Source of the DNA: Sinorhizobium alkalisoli
Lineage (GTDB): Bacteria; Pseudomonadota; Alphaproteobacteria; Rhizobiales; Rhizobiaceae
DNA length: 64,000 bases
Direction: 5' to 3'
Assembly: GCF_008932245.1 (NCBI RefSeq)
Contig: NZ_CP034909.1
Span: 2,901,001 to 2,965,000 of the forward strand
Part shown: one piece after another, positions 25,609-33,519 of the stretch
Numbering within the stretch: position 1 is the stretch's first letter
How the letters are laid out: every line of letters starts with the position of its first letter
Notes under the pieces: model-generated
What the model was told of the DNA's origin: nothing
The model's input: the letters and a program-made list of their open reading frames with translations, nothing else
Databases searched by the model: none
Made by a program: the position numbers and the translations under genes

Positions 25609-26901
25609 TCAATCCGTCGTGAAGACCCCTTCCCAGGCCCGTTCCAGCAAGTCCAGCGACGCTACCTTCCGCACCCCGTTGAATTCGCAATAGGACCCGA
25701 TGAAATCCAAGAGATACTTCGGATGGTAGCAGGACGCCAGCGATTCGTCACCGTAACGACGATCATAGAACAATTCCAGGTCGCGCGCCGAGAGCTCCAC
25801 ATCGACGCTCAGCGCATAGGCCTCGAATATCTGGAAATAGTCCGCACGGGAAGGCGTGTTGACGAAGATCTTGTATTTCAGCCGCCGCAGGCCCGCCTCG
25901 TCGGAGAGATCCCGCGGCGCGATATTCGTCGAGAACACCACGAGCTCGTCGAACGGCACCTTGAACTTCTTGCCCGTGTGCAGCGTCAGGAAGTCGTAGC
26001 CGCGTTCGAGCGGCACGATCCAGCGGTTGATCAGCGCCTGCGGCATCACCTGCTGGCGCCCGAAATCGTCGATGATGAAGATGCCGCCGGAAGCCTTGAG
26101 GTGGATCGGCGCCTCGTAGACGTTCGAGCCCTCGCCCAGGGTCAGGTCGAGAAGATCGAGCGTCAGTTCGCCACCGGTCTTGATCACCGGCCGTTTGCAC
26201 TCGACCCAACGCCGGTCGGCCTTTGGGTAGATTGCCGCGCCAGCCGGTTGGTGCACCGCCTCGTCATAAAAACTGATGACGTAGCCGCCGACCTCGATGG
26301 CATAGGGCACGAAGATGGTCTGCCGGAAGAGGCGCGCCGACCTCTCGGCGATGCTCGTCTTGCCGTTGCCGGGTGGACCGTAAAGCAGGATCGATTGACC
26401 GGAGTTCATCGCCGGCCCGAGCTTTGCGATCAGCGACGGCGAAAGCACGAGCCCTTCAAGGGCGTCGGTCAGGACCTCCGGCGTCACCCGCTCGTGATGG
26501 ATCGTCTGCAGCCCGAGCTGGCGGCAGAAGGCGTCGAGCGAGACCGGCGCCGGTCCCACATAGCTCGACTGCCGCAGGGCGGCTTGCGCGTATTCGACGC
26601 CCTTCGATGAGAGCGCATAGCGGATATCGGATCTGACGTCCTCTCCTGCCAGCCCGCGCGCCTCGAAATAGGCAAGCTTGGTGAGCTCCTTGATCAGGAG
26701 ATTGACGACCGCCTTGGAGAGCTTCATGCGCTCCGCCAGATGCGACGGCGTCACCGTGTCCTGTTCGGTCGCGCATTTCGCCGCAAGCCGCAGCAGGAAC
26801 GACGTTTCGAGCCCGGTTTCCTCGATGCTCATCGGCGCCAGCGGCATCCGGGGATCGAGCGTGGCGGCGAAATCTTCACGAACTTCGTCGAGCGAATGCA
26901 T
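25609..26901 (-). CDS. Winged-helix AAA+ ATPase linked to Tad genes
   Basis: 430 residues from the ATG at 26901, chosen for an AAGGAG site 7 bases before it; the site overlaps the end of tadC. Residues ~50-125 look like a winged helix (VTPSHLAERMKLSKAVVNLL). The AAA part has Walker A YGPPGNGKT (~180), a Walker B region GGIFIIDDFGRQ (~268), a sensor region VVFSTN, and a C-terminal helical lid. Similar ATPases occur next to tad or type IV pilus genes in Rhizobiales, function unknown. It is not TadA (that is cpaF below) nor TadZ. It may remodel a pilus component or act as a regulator. Confidence 0.8.
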   Translation of the reverse strand: MHSLDEVREDFAATLDPRMPLAPMSIEETGLETSFLLRLAAKCATEQDTVTPSHLAERMKLSKAVVNLLIKELTKLAYFEARGLAGEDVRSDIRYALSSKGVEYAQAALRQSSYVGPAPVSLDAFCRQLGLQTIHHERVTPEVLTDALEGLVLSPSLIAKLGPAMNSGQSILLYGPPGNGKTSIAERSARLFRQTIFVPYAIEVGGYVISFYDEAVHQPAGAAIYPKADRRWVECKRPVIKTGGELTLDLLDLTLGEGSNVYEAPIHLKASGGIFIIDDFGRQQVMPQALINRWIVPLERGYDFLTLHTGKKFKVPFDELVVFSTNIAPRDLSDEAGLRRLKYKIFVNTPSRADYFQIFEAYALSVDVELSARDLELFYDRRYGDESLASCYHPKYLLDFIGSYCEFNGVRKVASLDLLERAWEGVFTTD

Positions 26902-26917
26902 GGGGATCTCCTTCCTC

Positions 26918-27865
26918 TCAGCCACCGGGCGTCAGGCCGACGATCAAGCTGATGACGCGGATGACGATGGGGACGAGCACGATGACGAGGCTGACCGGGA
27001 ACAGGAAGGCGCCGAGCGGCAGCAGCATCTTGATCGGCAGAGCATTGGCCTTTTCCTCCGCCCGCACGATGCGGAGATCGCGCATCTCCTTGCTGTAGAC
27101 GCGGAGCGTCTGGGTGACACTCGTGCCGAGTTCCTCCGACTGGCGGAAGAGCACCGCAAGCGCGCGCGCCTCGTCAATCCGGAGCCGCACCGCAAGATTG
27201 GCGAGCGCCTCGCGCAGCCTTCGTCCGCCGCGCACCTCGAGCATCATGATCGAAAGATGCAGGCCGAAATCTTGCTTCTTGCTGACGAATTCGCGTGCGA
27301 CGCGGTTTGCCGCCGCCTCGAGGCTCATGCCCGCATCGAGGCAGACGATCAGCATGTCCATGAAATCGGGAAAGAGGCGGCGATATTCGCGCTCCTTCGC
27401 GTCGCCGCGCCGGTCAATGTAAATATTCACCAGGATGAAGGTGGCGCCGGCGGCGAACATCGCGACCAGGAGCGTCATCAGCCGGGAAGTTTCCGGCGCG
27501 AACCGGTTCAGGGCCCAGGCGGTTGCGACCAGCGCGCCCATGCAGACGATTGCGCGGATCGTCTGGAATGTCGTGACCGCGTTGGCGCTGAAATAGCCGG
27601 CACGGATCAGCCGATTCTGCGTCGAATTGGCATTGGTGTCGCGCCGCGTGATCTCGAAATAGCGGCGGATCAGCCGGTTCTCCGCCTCGCCGAGTTCGTC
27701 GATGGCGGCTTCGCCGAGGTGAAACTCATCACCCCGCGCCTTGGCACGCGCCTCGGAGAGGCGGACGCCGACCTCGCGCCGGCGGAAGACGACCTCGGAG
27801 GCGGCGGCGGAAAAGATCAGAACCGAGAAAAAGACGACGAGGTAAATGCCGTACTCGTTCCACAT
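26918..27865 (-). CDS. tadC: Tad pilus inner-membrane protein TadC
   Basis: 315 residues with an N-terminal span (YGIYLVVFFSVLIFSAAASE), two central spans (~100-145), the T2SSF/TadC domain (~165-290, FPDFMDMLIVCLDAGMSLEA and SEELGTSVTQTLRVYSKEMR) and a final span (PLGAFLFPVSLVIVLVPIVI). It forms the platform on which the CpaF motor acts, with TadB. GAGG lies 7 bases before the ATG, 9 bases after the tadB stop. Confidence 0.93.
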   Translation of the reverse strand: MWNEYGIYLVVFFSVLIFSAAASEVVFRRREVGVRLSEARAKARGDEFHLGEAAIDELGEAENRLIRRYFEITRRDTNANSTQNRLIRAGYFSANAVTTFQTIRAIVCMGALVATAWALNRFAPETSRLMTLLVAMFAAGATFILVNIYIDRRGDAKEREYRRLFPDFMDMLIVCLDAGMSLEAAANRVAREFVSKKQDFGLHLSIMMLEVRGGRRLREALANLAVRLRIDEARALAVLFRQSEELGTSVTQTLRVYSKEMRDLRIVRAEEKANALPIKMLLPLGAFLFPVSLVIVLVPIVIRVISLIVGLTPGG

Positions 27866-27874
27866 GGCGGCACC

Positions 27875-28822
27875 TCAATATTCAAAGTTGACCATTTTGT
27901 AGAGAATGACGTTGCCGATCGCCATCACGACCAGGAGGCCGGTAACGATGATCGAGCCGTAGCCGCTATTCCAGACAGGATCGAAATAGCCTGGCGACAG
28001 CGTGCTGATCATGCCGTAGAGCAGGAAGGGATAGACCGACATGAAGATCGCGGTGATGCGCCCCTCCGCCGAGATCGACTTGACCTTCGCCTTCAACATG
28101 AAGCGATCGCGCAGGGTCTTGGAAAGGTTTTGCAGGATCTCGACCAGATTGCCACCGGTGCCTGCCTGGACGCTGAGCGAGATCGCCAGCAGGTTGAGAT
28201 CCTCGACCCCTACCCGACCATTGAGGTTCATCAGCGCATCGTCGAGCGTCACGCCATAGGTCAGCTCGTCCGAAAGGAGGCCGAACTCGCTGCCGATCGG
28301 ATCCGGCATTTCGCGCGCGACCAGCGAGATCGCGGCGGGCAGCGGATGCCCGGCCGCAAGGCTGCGGGTCGCGACATCGAGCGCCTCGGGCAGTTTTTCG
28401 GCGAATTTACGCATGCGCGTCGCCCGGGCCCGCCAGACGACCACCACCGGGATCAGCAGGCAGACGGCAAGAAAGATCGGGGTTCGGACGAGATTGGTCG
28501 GCACGAAGTATTGCACGAGGAGCCAGACGGCGAGCGCGCCGGCGACGCCATAAAGCGTGAAGCGTTTGCCGTCGAACTTGATACCGGACTGCACGAAGTA
28601 TTGGCGCAGCCGCTGCATCAGCGGCAGCGAACGCCATTCGGCGCCGCGTTCCTTCAGCATATCGCGGTAGATCTGGCGATGGTTTTCATTGCCGGCGAGC
28701 AGGCTCAGGCGGTGGTTCACCGCCCTTGTGCGTTCGGAGGTTCGGAAGTAGCCGCGCAGCAGCGCTTCGGCGGAAATCAGTACCGCGACGAAGACGGCGC
28801 CGTAAAGGAGCAGGAGCGTCAT
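27875..28822 (-). CDS. tadB: Tad pilus inner-membrane protein TadB
   Basis: 315 residues: N-terminal span, two spans near 90-130 (LYGVAGALAVWLLVQYF, TPIFLAVCLLIPVVVVW), the T2SSF domain (EALDVATRSLAAGHPLPAAI; LLAISLSVQAGTGGNLVEIL) and two C-terminal spans. Partner of TadC in the inner-membrane platform. Its ATG overlaps the stop of cpaF by four bases (ATGA), so the two are coupled in translation. Confidence 0.93.
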   Translation of the reverse strand: MTLLLLYGAVFVAVLISAEALLRGYFRTSERTRAVNHRLSLLAGNENHRQIYRDMLKERGAEWRSLPLMQRLRQYFVQSGIKFDGKRFTLYGVAGALAVWLLVQYFVPTNLVRTPIFLAVCLLIPVVVVWRARATRMRKFAEKLPEALDVATRSLAAGHPLPAAISLVAREMPDPIGSEFGLLSDELTYGVTLDDALMNLNGRVGVEDLNLLAISLSVQAGTGGNLVEILQNLSKTLRDRFMLKAKVKSISAEGRITAIFMSVYPFLLYGMISTLSPGYFDPVWNSGYGSIIVTGLLVVMAIGNVILYKMVNFEY

Positions 28823-30267
28823 TTCTTGCCTCCCGTCTGCAACGGCTTGCCGGGCTCGAAGATCGACTGCGGCACGATGATGCCGACTTCGGCGAAATCC
28901 TCGACGAAGCGCGGTCGGAGGCCAGAGGCGCGGAATTCGCCGAGGATGCGGCCGTTCTCGTCGGTGCCGGTCTTCTTGAAGCGCATGATCTCCTGCATTT
29001 GTACGACCTCGCCCTCCATGCCGGTGATCTCGGAGACGGAGACGAGCTTGCGGCTGCCGTCGCTCAAACGCTGCACCTGCACGATCAGCGTGATCGCGGA
29101 GGCGATCTGCGAACGGACGCTTTGCGGGGTCATCGGCATGCCGGCCATGCCGACCATCTGCTCGAGGCGGCTTACCGCATCGCGCGGGGTGTTGGCATGG
29201 ATCGTCGTCATCGAGCCTTCATGGCCGGTGTTCATCGCCTGCAGCATGTCGAAGGCCTCTTCGCCGCGCACTTCGCCGACGATGATCCGGTCCGGCCGCA
29301 TGCGCAGCGCGTTTTTCAGAAGCTCGCGCTGGCGGATCTCGTTGCGCCCGTCGAGCGTCGGCGGCCGGGTTTCCATGCGGCCCACATGCGGCTGCTGCAA
29401 TTGCAGTTCCGCCGCGTCCTCGATGGTGATCAGCCGCTCCTTCGGCGAGATCTGCGAGGAGAGCGCATTGAGCAGCGTCGTCTTGCCCGAACCGGTACCG
29501 CCGGAAATGACCATCGACACCCGGCCCTTGACCGCGGCGCTCAAAAGAATGCGCATCTCCTCCGCCATGGCGCCGAATTCGACCAGCCGCTCCATGGTCA
29601 GCGGCTTGCGGGTGAACTTGCGGATCGAGACCAGCGGGCCGTCAATCGAGATCGGCCGGATCGCGACGTTGACGCGCGAGCCGTCCTTGAGGCGGGCATC
29701 GACCATCGGCGTCGACTCGTCGACGCGGCGGCCGACCGCCGAGACGATCTTGTTGATCACCCGGAGCAGGTGGTCCTCGTCCTTGAAGCGCACGGCCGTG
29801 CTTTCGAGCACGCCCTTCCGCTCCACATAAACGTTCTTGTGGCCGTTAATGAGAATGTCGGCGACGCTCTCGTCCGCGAGCAACGGCTCGATCGGCCCGA
29901 GGCCCAGCATCTCGTCGGTGATGTCGCGAACAAGGTCGTTGATTTCCTTGGCGTTCAGGGCTGAGTTGTTGCGGCGGATATAGTCCTTGACCAGCGGCCG
30001 GATTTCCGCGGCGATCTCTTCGGTATCGAGCGAGTCGAGAATGCCGAGATTGATATGGTCGAGCAGGTGCCGATGGAGGTTCACCCTTTCGGAGACCATG
30101 TCCAGGCCAAGCGGTGACTGCTCTTCACCTGCCGTGTCAGTGACTGCCGGCACCGGCGCGGCCGCGAGCGCGGCCGTCCCGCTTGAAGGAAATTCCACGA
30201 CCGGGCTGCCCTCTGCCCTCTCCTGCGGCGGCTGCTTGTAAAAGCGTCCTATGAACCCATTCGCCAT
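28819..30267 (-). CDS. cpaF: Tad pilus motor ATPase CpaF/TadA
   Basis: 482 residues. An N-terminal disordered tail (~1-50) precedes the helical domain, then the secretion ATPase with Walker A ISGGTGSGKTT (~254-264), the Asp box TIEDAAELQLQQ, Walker B region DRIIVGEVRGEEAFDML and the His box TGHEGSMTTIHAN. All catalytic motifs are intact. A GGAGTAAGG site precedes the ATG. It powers Flp pilin assembly and is coupled with tadB. Confidence 0.96.
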   Translation of the reverse strand: MANGFIGRFYKQPPQERAEGSPVVEFPSSGTAALAAAPVPAVTDTAGEEQSPLGLDMVSERVNLHRHLLDHINLGILDSLDTEEIAAEIRPLVKDYIRRNNSALNAKEINDLVRDITDEMLGLGPIEPLLADESVADILINGHKNVYVERKGVLESTAVRFKDEDHLLRVINKIVSAVGRRVDESTPMVDARLKDGSRVNVAIRPISIDGPLVSIRKFTRKPLTMERLVEFGAMAEEMRILLSAAVKGRVSMVISGGTGSGKTTLLNALSSQISPKERLITIEDAAELQLQQPHVGRMETRPPTLDGRNEIRQRELLKNALRMRPDRIIVGEVRGEEAFDMLQAMNTGHEGSMTTIHANTPRDAVSRLEQMVGMAGMPMTPQSVRSQIASAITLIVQVQRLSDGSRKLVSVSEITGMEGEVVQMQEIMRFKKTGTDENGRILGEFRASGLRPRFVEDFAEVGIIVPQSIFEPGKPLQTGGKK

Positions 30268-30347
30268 CAGCCTTACTCCTTACACACTAGCTTGCTCCGT
30301 GGGTGCCGCCCCTCTGGCACCACCACCTCAACCCAAACTGCACACAC

Positions 30348-30941
30348 CTACTTCACCACCACGGTCGCCCCGAGCTTCACCCGGTTGTAGAGATCGATGA
30401 CGTCGGCGTTGCTCATCCGGAAGCAGCCGGAGGAGGCGAATTCGCCGACGGTCGATTGTTCGTTAGTTCCGTGGATGCGGTAGAGCGTGTCCGCCCCGCC
30501 GCGGTAGAGATAGAGCCCCCGCGCGCCCATGGGATTGAACGGGCCTGCCGGTACGAGCTCCGGCAGCTCCGGCGAGCGCGCCTTCATCTCCGCCGGCGGG
30601 CGCCAGTCGGGCCATTCCGCCTTGCGGCCGATCCTGACGACGCCCGTCCAGCGGAAACCGTCGCGGCCGACGCCGATGCGGTAGCGGAGCGCACTGTTGC
30701 CGGAGAGGACGAGGTCGAGCGTCCGCTCATCGCTCTTGATCACGATCGTGCCGGCCGGGTGGGCCTGGGCGGCGCTCACCATGGTCGCCGTCGTCTGACC
30801 GAGATTGCGCGGCACCCGCGCGCTTGCCGCTTCCGCGATCGCAGGGAAGGCAAGCGGGACCAGCACCAGCAAGGCGCCTGCCAATCGGCGCCACGCCTTT
30901 CCCGCCTGCCGCTTGCCCATGTCCTGTCCGCCTGCCTTCAT
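30348..30941 (-). CDS. L,D-transpeptidase (YkuD domain) within the Tad operon
   Basis: 197 residues: a Sec signal peptide (LAGALLVLVPLAFPAIAEAA, ~20-39) and a YkuD domain to the end with the IHGTNEQ motif and catalytic Cys in SSGCFRMSNADV. It forms or exchanges 3-3 or Lpp-type cross-links in peptidoglycan. Its ATG overlaps the cpaE stop (ATGA), so it is made together with Tad proteins. That coupling suggests local remodelling of the wall for the pilus, or simply a hitch-hiking gene; the former is inference. A second ATG seven codons in is possible. Confidence 0.88.
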   Translation of the reverse strand: MKAGGQDMGKRQAGKAWRRLAGALLVLVPLAFPAIAEAASARVPRNLGQTTATMVSAAQAHPAGTIVIKSDERTLDLVLSGNSALRYRIGVGRDGFRWTGVVRIGRKAEWPDWRPPAEMKARSPELPELVPAGPFNPMGARGLYLYRGGADTLYRIHGTNEQSTVGEFASSGCFRMSNADVIDLYNRVKLGATVVVK

Positions 30942-32080
30942 TTCACCAATGCTCCGAGCTTTCCGACGGCGCTGCAGAAGCGCGAGCGTTGATTGACCTC
31001 GACCGGCAGTACGCCGCGGTCGAGCGCCTCTCGCAACGTCTCCCAGTCATAGTCGACGATATGGGCGTGAATGTCCTTGAACACCTGGTCGATCTGCTTG
31101 CGGCTGACGCCGAGGCTGAAGAGCCGGCTGCGATATTTGTTGACGACGAGAAAGATCGAGGCCGGGCTGCCGCGCAGCCGCGTCAGATGCAGGAAGAGGT
31201 CGCGCGCCTGGTGCAGCGCGGGGATGGTCATCTCCGTGACGATCGTGACGCTGTTTACCGATCGCAGCACGTCGTCCTTCCATGGCGTACTGTAATAGGG
31301 CATGTCGATCACGGTCTCGTCGCTTTCGAAGGCCGCGACGTCGAGCATGCGCAGCACCAGTTCCGCGCCCTTGGGCGACCAGAGAACGGAGGGCTGCTTG
31401 AAGGAGAGAAGCGAGAAGCCGCTCGAATGGCGCTTGCGCACGAGGTCGATGAATTCGAGGTCGACGCGCGTGGGATTAGCGATGACCGGCATCAAGTCGT
31501 AGTCGTTGACGAGGTTCAGATAATAGCCGAGCGATCCGGAGGAAAAATCCATGTCGAAGAGATCGACCCGAGGGGTGCCGGCTTTCGTCGGCTGCGCCAG
31601 CACATGGGCAAGCGAGGAGGCGATAACGCTCGCCCCTGCCCCCCCGACAGCCGAGACGACCGCATGCACGCGGCTGCCGGTCGCGCCCGCCGTCGGCACA
31701 TGGGTCGAGATCATGTCGATCAGTGCCCGGCGCTCGAGCGGCTTCTTCAGCCAGTCACTGCCATTGAGACGGATGAGCAGCCGCATCCGCTCGTCCGTCA
31801 GTTCCTCGGAGACGACGACGAGCGGGATGTTGCGGTGATTGGCGCGGAAGGCGAAGAGCTCCGGTTGCTGCAGCACCTCGCCATTGTCGACATCGAGCAC
31901 GATCATGTGGAACTCGGTCGGCGCGAGCCGGCCCTTTTCGCCGAGCGCCTTCAGCGCCATGTGGCGGACGTCGTAGCGGGACAGGGACCCGAAGGTGTCG
32001 AGCATGAAGCTCGCGGCCGCGGCATCGTCGGAAAGAACGAGGATCTTGGTGGTCCCTACGAAGTTCATATGGGCTGTCAT
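30938..32080 (-). CDS. cpaE: Tad localisation protein CpaE/TadZ
   Basis: 380 residues. Residues ~10-125 are an atypical receiver domain (TKILVLSDDAAAA, FHMIVLDVDNG, DWLKKPLE). Residues ~140-370 are a ParA/MinD-like domain whose P-loop reads AVGGAGASVIAS: the usual Lys pair of deviant Walker A motifs is missing, as in many TadZ proteins. DLFDMDFSSGSLGYYL and ETVIDMPYY match the other ParA motifs. It places the pilus machine at the pole. A GGGGAAG site lies 4 bases before the ATG. Confidence 0.92.
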   Translation of the reverse strand: MTAHMNFVGTTKILVLSDDAAAASFMLDTFGSLSRYDVRHMALKALGEKGRLAPTEFHMIVLDVDNGEVLQQPELFAFRANHRNIPLVVVSEELTDERMRLLIRLNGSDWLKKPLERRALIDMISTHVPTAGATGSRVHAVVSAVGGAGASVIASSLAHVLAQPTKAGTPRVDLFDMDFSSGSLGYYLNLVNDYDLMPVIANPTRVDLEFIDLVRKRHSSGFSLLSFKQPSVLWSPKGAELVLRMLDVAAFESDETVIDMPYYSTPWKDDVLRSVNSVTIVTEMTIPALHQARDLFLHLTRLRGSPASIFLVVNKYRSRLFSLGVSRKQIDQVFKDIHAHIVDYDWETLREALDRGVLPVEVNQRSRFCSAVGKLGALVK

Positions 32081-32107
32081 CTCGCTTCCCCACGCATTAT
32101 CAAAGGT

Positions 32108-32722
32108 TTAGCAGGTTGAGCACGTTCTCAGGTCTTCGGTCGTGATCGTCACCGGATGGGCGGGCACGGTAATTTCGTCTAGCCCCAGCAGGCCGCCGAG
32201 GAGCGGCAGGTCGAAGGTGATGTCGCGAACCTCCAGCCGCATGGTCAGCACCGGCCCCTCGGGACGACCCCAGTAGCCGAGGCCCGAACGCTGATAGGTG
32301 ACGACTAGGTTCGCCGGCTGTATGCGCCAGTTGATGTCGCAGATGCCGGGCCGCGGATCACCAGCCGTGCCGCAGGCGCCGTCGCTTCCACGCACGATCC
32401 GGCTCAGTCCGGCGGCGTCACAGGCGGTATAACCGGGGCCGCAACTCACGGAGATCGTCGCGTCGTTGGGCGTGGCGTTGCCGTTGTTCAAAGGGTTCGC
32501 CGCGCCAATTGGAAACGCCGCATCAAAAGCCGCTTGGCTCACCAGCGGATCGGAAACGGCTGCCAATCGCGCGCCATATTGCAGCGCCTTTACCGTTTGG
32601 TTCCATTGCGACATCGCGTAGCCGAATTCGATGAAGGCGGCAAAGACCAGGAGCACGATGGGGAACGTGATCAACGCCTCGGAAAGGGCGACGCCGCTCT
32701 CGTCTTGGCGGAAGGGCATCAT
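32108..32722 (-). CDS. TadE-like minor pilin
   Basis: About 204 residues from tandem ATGs at 32722/32719. The start of TadE proteins is clear: short charged leader, ESGVALSEALITFPIVLLVFAAFIEFGY with a processing-site-like Gly and a Glu in the fifth position of the helix, and a long periplasmic part with four cysteines. The open frame continues upstream through a MITE-like element, but that part is not protein-like and is left out. Minor pilins of this kind are cut by the CpaA-type peptidase and prime or tip the fibre. The ribosome site is weak. Confidence 0.82.
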   Translation of the reverse strand: MMPFRQDESGVALSEALITFPIVLLVFAAFIEFGYAMSQWNQTVKALQYGARLAAVSDPLVSQAAFDAAFPIGAANPLNNGNATPNDATISVSCGPGYTACDAAGLSRIVRGSDGACGTAGDPRPGICDINWRIQPANLVVTYQRSGLGYWGRPEGPVLTMRLEVRDITFDLPLLGGLLGLDEITVPAHPVTITTEDLRTCSTC

Positions 32723-32801
32723 GAATCGGAAAGGCCGCGATGTCCCGGTCCCGGCACGACGACGCCTCGCAGCAAGACGCGCCACAATCCGCAACGCACC
32801 G

Positions 32802-32968
32802 CCCTCATCCCTGTGCTTGTCACAGGGATCCAGCCACGGTGCGTCTGCACCGTGAATGACCCCCTTCGGATCGACGCCGAACGGGACGCGTGCCAGTCGC
32901 CGGTATTGATTCTCTCGCGCCTCCGACGCGGCGCTGCCGGATTCCTGTGACGAGCACAGGAATGAGGG
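32802..32968. mobile_element. MITE-like element between two tadE genes
   Basis: A 167-base unit whose 30-base ends (32802-32831 and 32939-32968) are inverted copies with three mismatches. Each end is itself a hairpin (CCTGTG...CACAGG). It has no coding content and sits in a 314-base gap inside an otherwise tightly packed operon. This is the layout of a non-autonomous element; no matching transposase gene is present in the window. Confidence 0.7.
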
Positions 32969-33036
32969 AAGTGAGGATGCGCAGGCAGCGCTCTGCTCCA
33001 TCAGATCGCGCAACGGCTGTGCATGTATCCGTTTGC

Positions 33037-33519
33037 CTACCATCCCATATACCTCTCTTCATGCGAGACGCTGATGGTGATGGCGCCGATGCCGAGCCAG
33101 CCGAAGAGCGGCGAGGCTTCGTAAAGATGCGCGGTTGCGAGCGTGATCGTGCCGTCGGCGCTAACCGGCGTGACGGTGATATCGCCGAGACTGGGCCCCC
33201 ATCCAGGGACGCGCAGCGCCGCACCCGTCGCCGGCGTTTGCGTTCCATAATAGGCAATGGTTTTCGCAGTCGCCTCGGAACAGGTCGCGGTGTAGGTCGG
33301 CGATGTCGGCCGGCAGCGCGAAATATAGCGGCCGGCGTCGCGCAGGCCTGCATCGATTTGCATCCGCTCCCACATAAGATTGCCGAACTCCAGTATGCCG
33401 ACCGCAAAGAGCGTGACGAAGGGGACCGCCACCAGCGCCTCGGTAAGCACGGCGCCTTCCTCGCCCCGCCAGAAGGCGTACGTTGACCGACACTGACGGA
33501 AATATCTGAGCGCTTTCAT
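33037..33519 (-). CDS. TadE-like minor pilin (second copy)
   Basis: 160 residues. Basic leader, then EEGAVLTEALVAVPFVTLFAVGILEFGNL, a TadE-type hydrophobic helix behind a Gly-Ala processing site, and a periplasmic domain with two cysteines (SRCRPT, ATCSEA). Its ATG overlaps the stop of the tadG-like gene by four bases. It differs enough from its neighbour at 32108 that the pair is old rather than a fresh duplication. Confidence 0.85.
   Translation of the reverse strand: MKALRYFRQCRSTYAFWRGEEGAVLTEALVAVPFVTLFAVGILEFGNLMWERMQIDAGLRDAGRYISRCRPTSPTYTATCSEATAKTIAYYGTQTPATGAALRVPGWGPSLGDITVTPVSADGTITLATAHLYEASPLFGWLGIGAITISVSHEERYMGW

Noticed and set aside
26678..29830. A 1050-codon open frame on the plus strand
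   Set aside because: It lies opposite cpaF, tadB, tadC and the AAA ATPase, all with clear motifs. Its protein is Arg/Asp/His-rich without domains, the usual antisense frame of GC-rich genes.
32723..33043. Upstream extension of the tadE-like frame by 107 codons
   Set aside because: It runs through the MITE-like element, is not protein-like, and the TadE start lies at the tandem ATGs near 32722.
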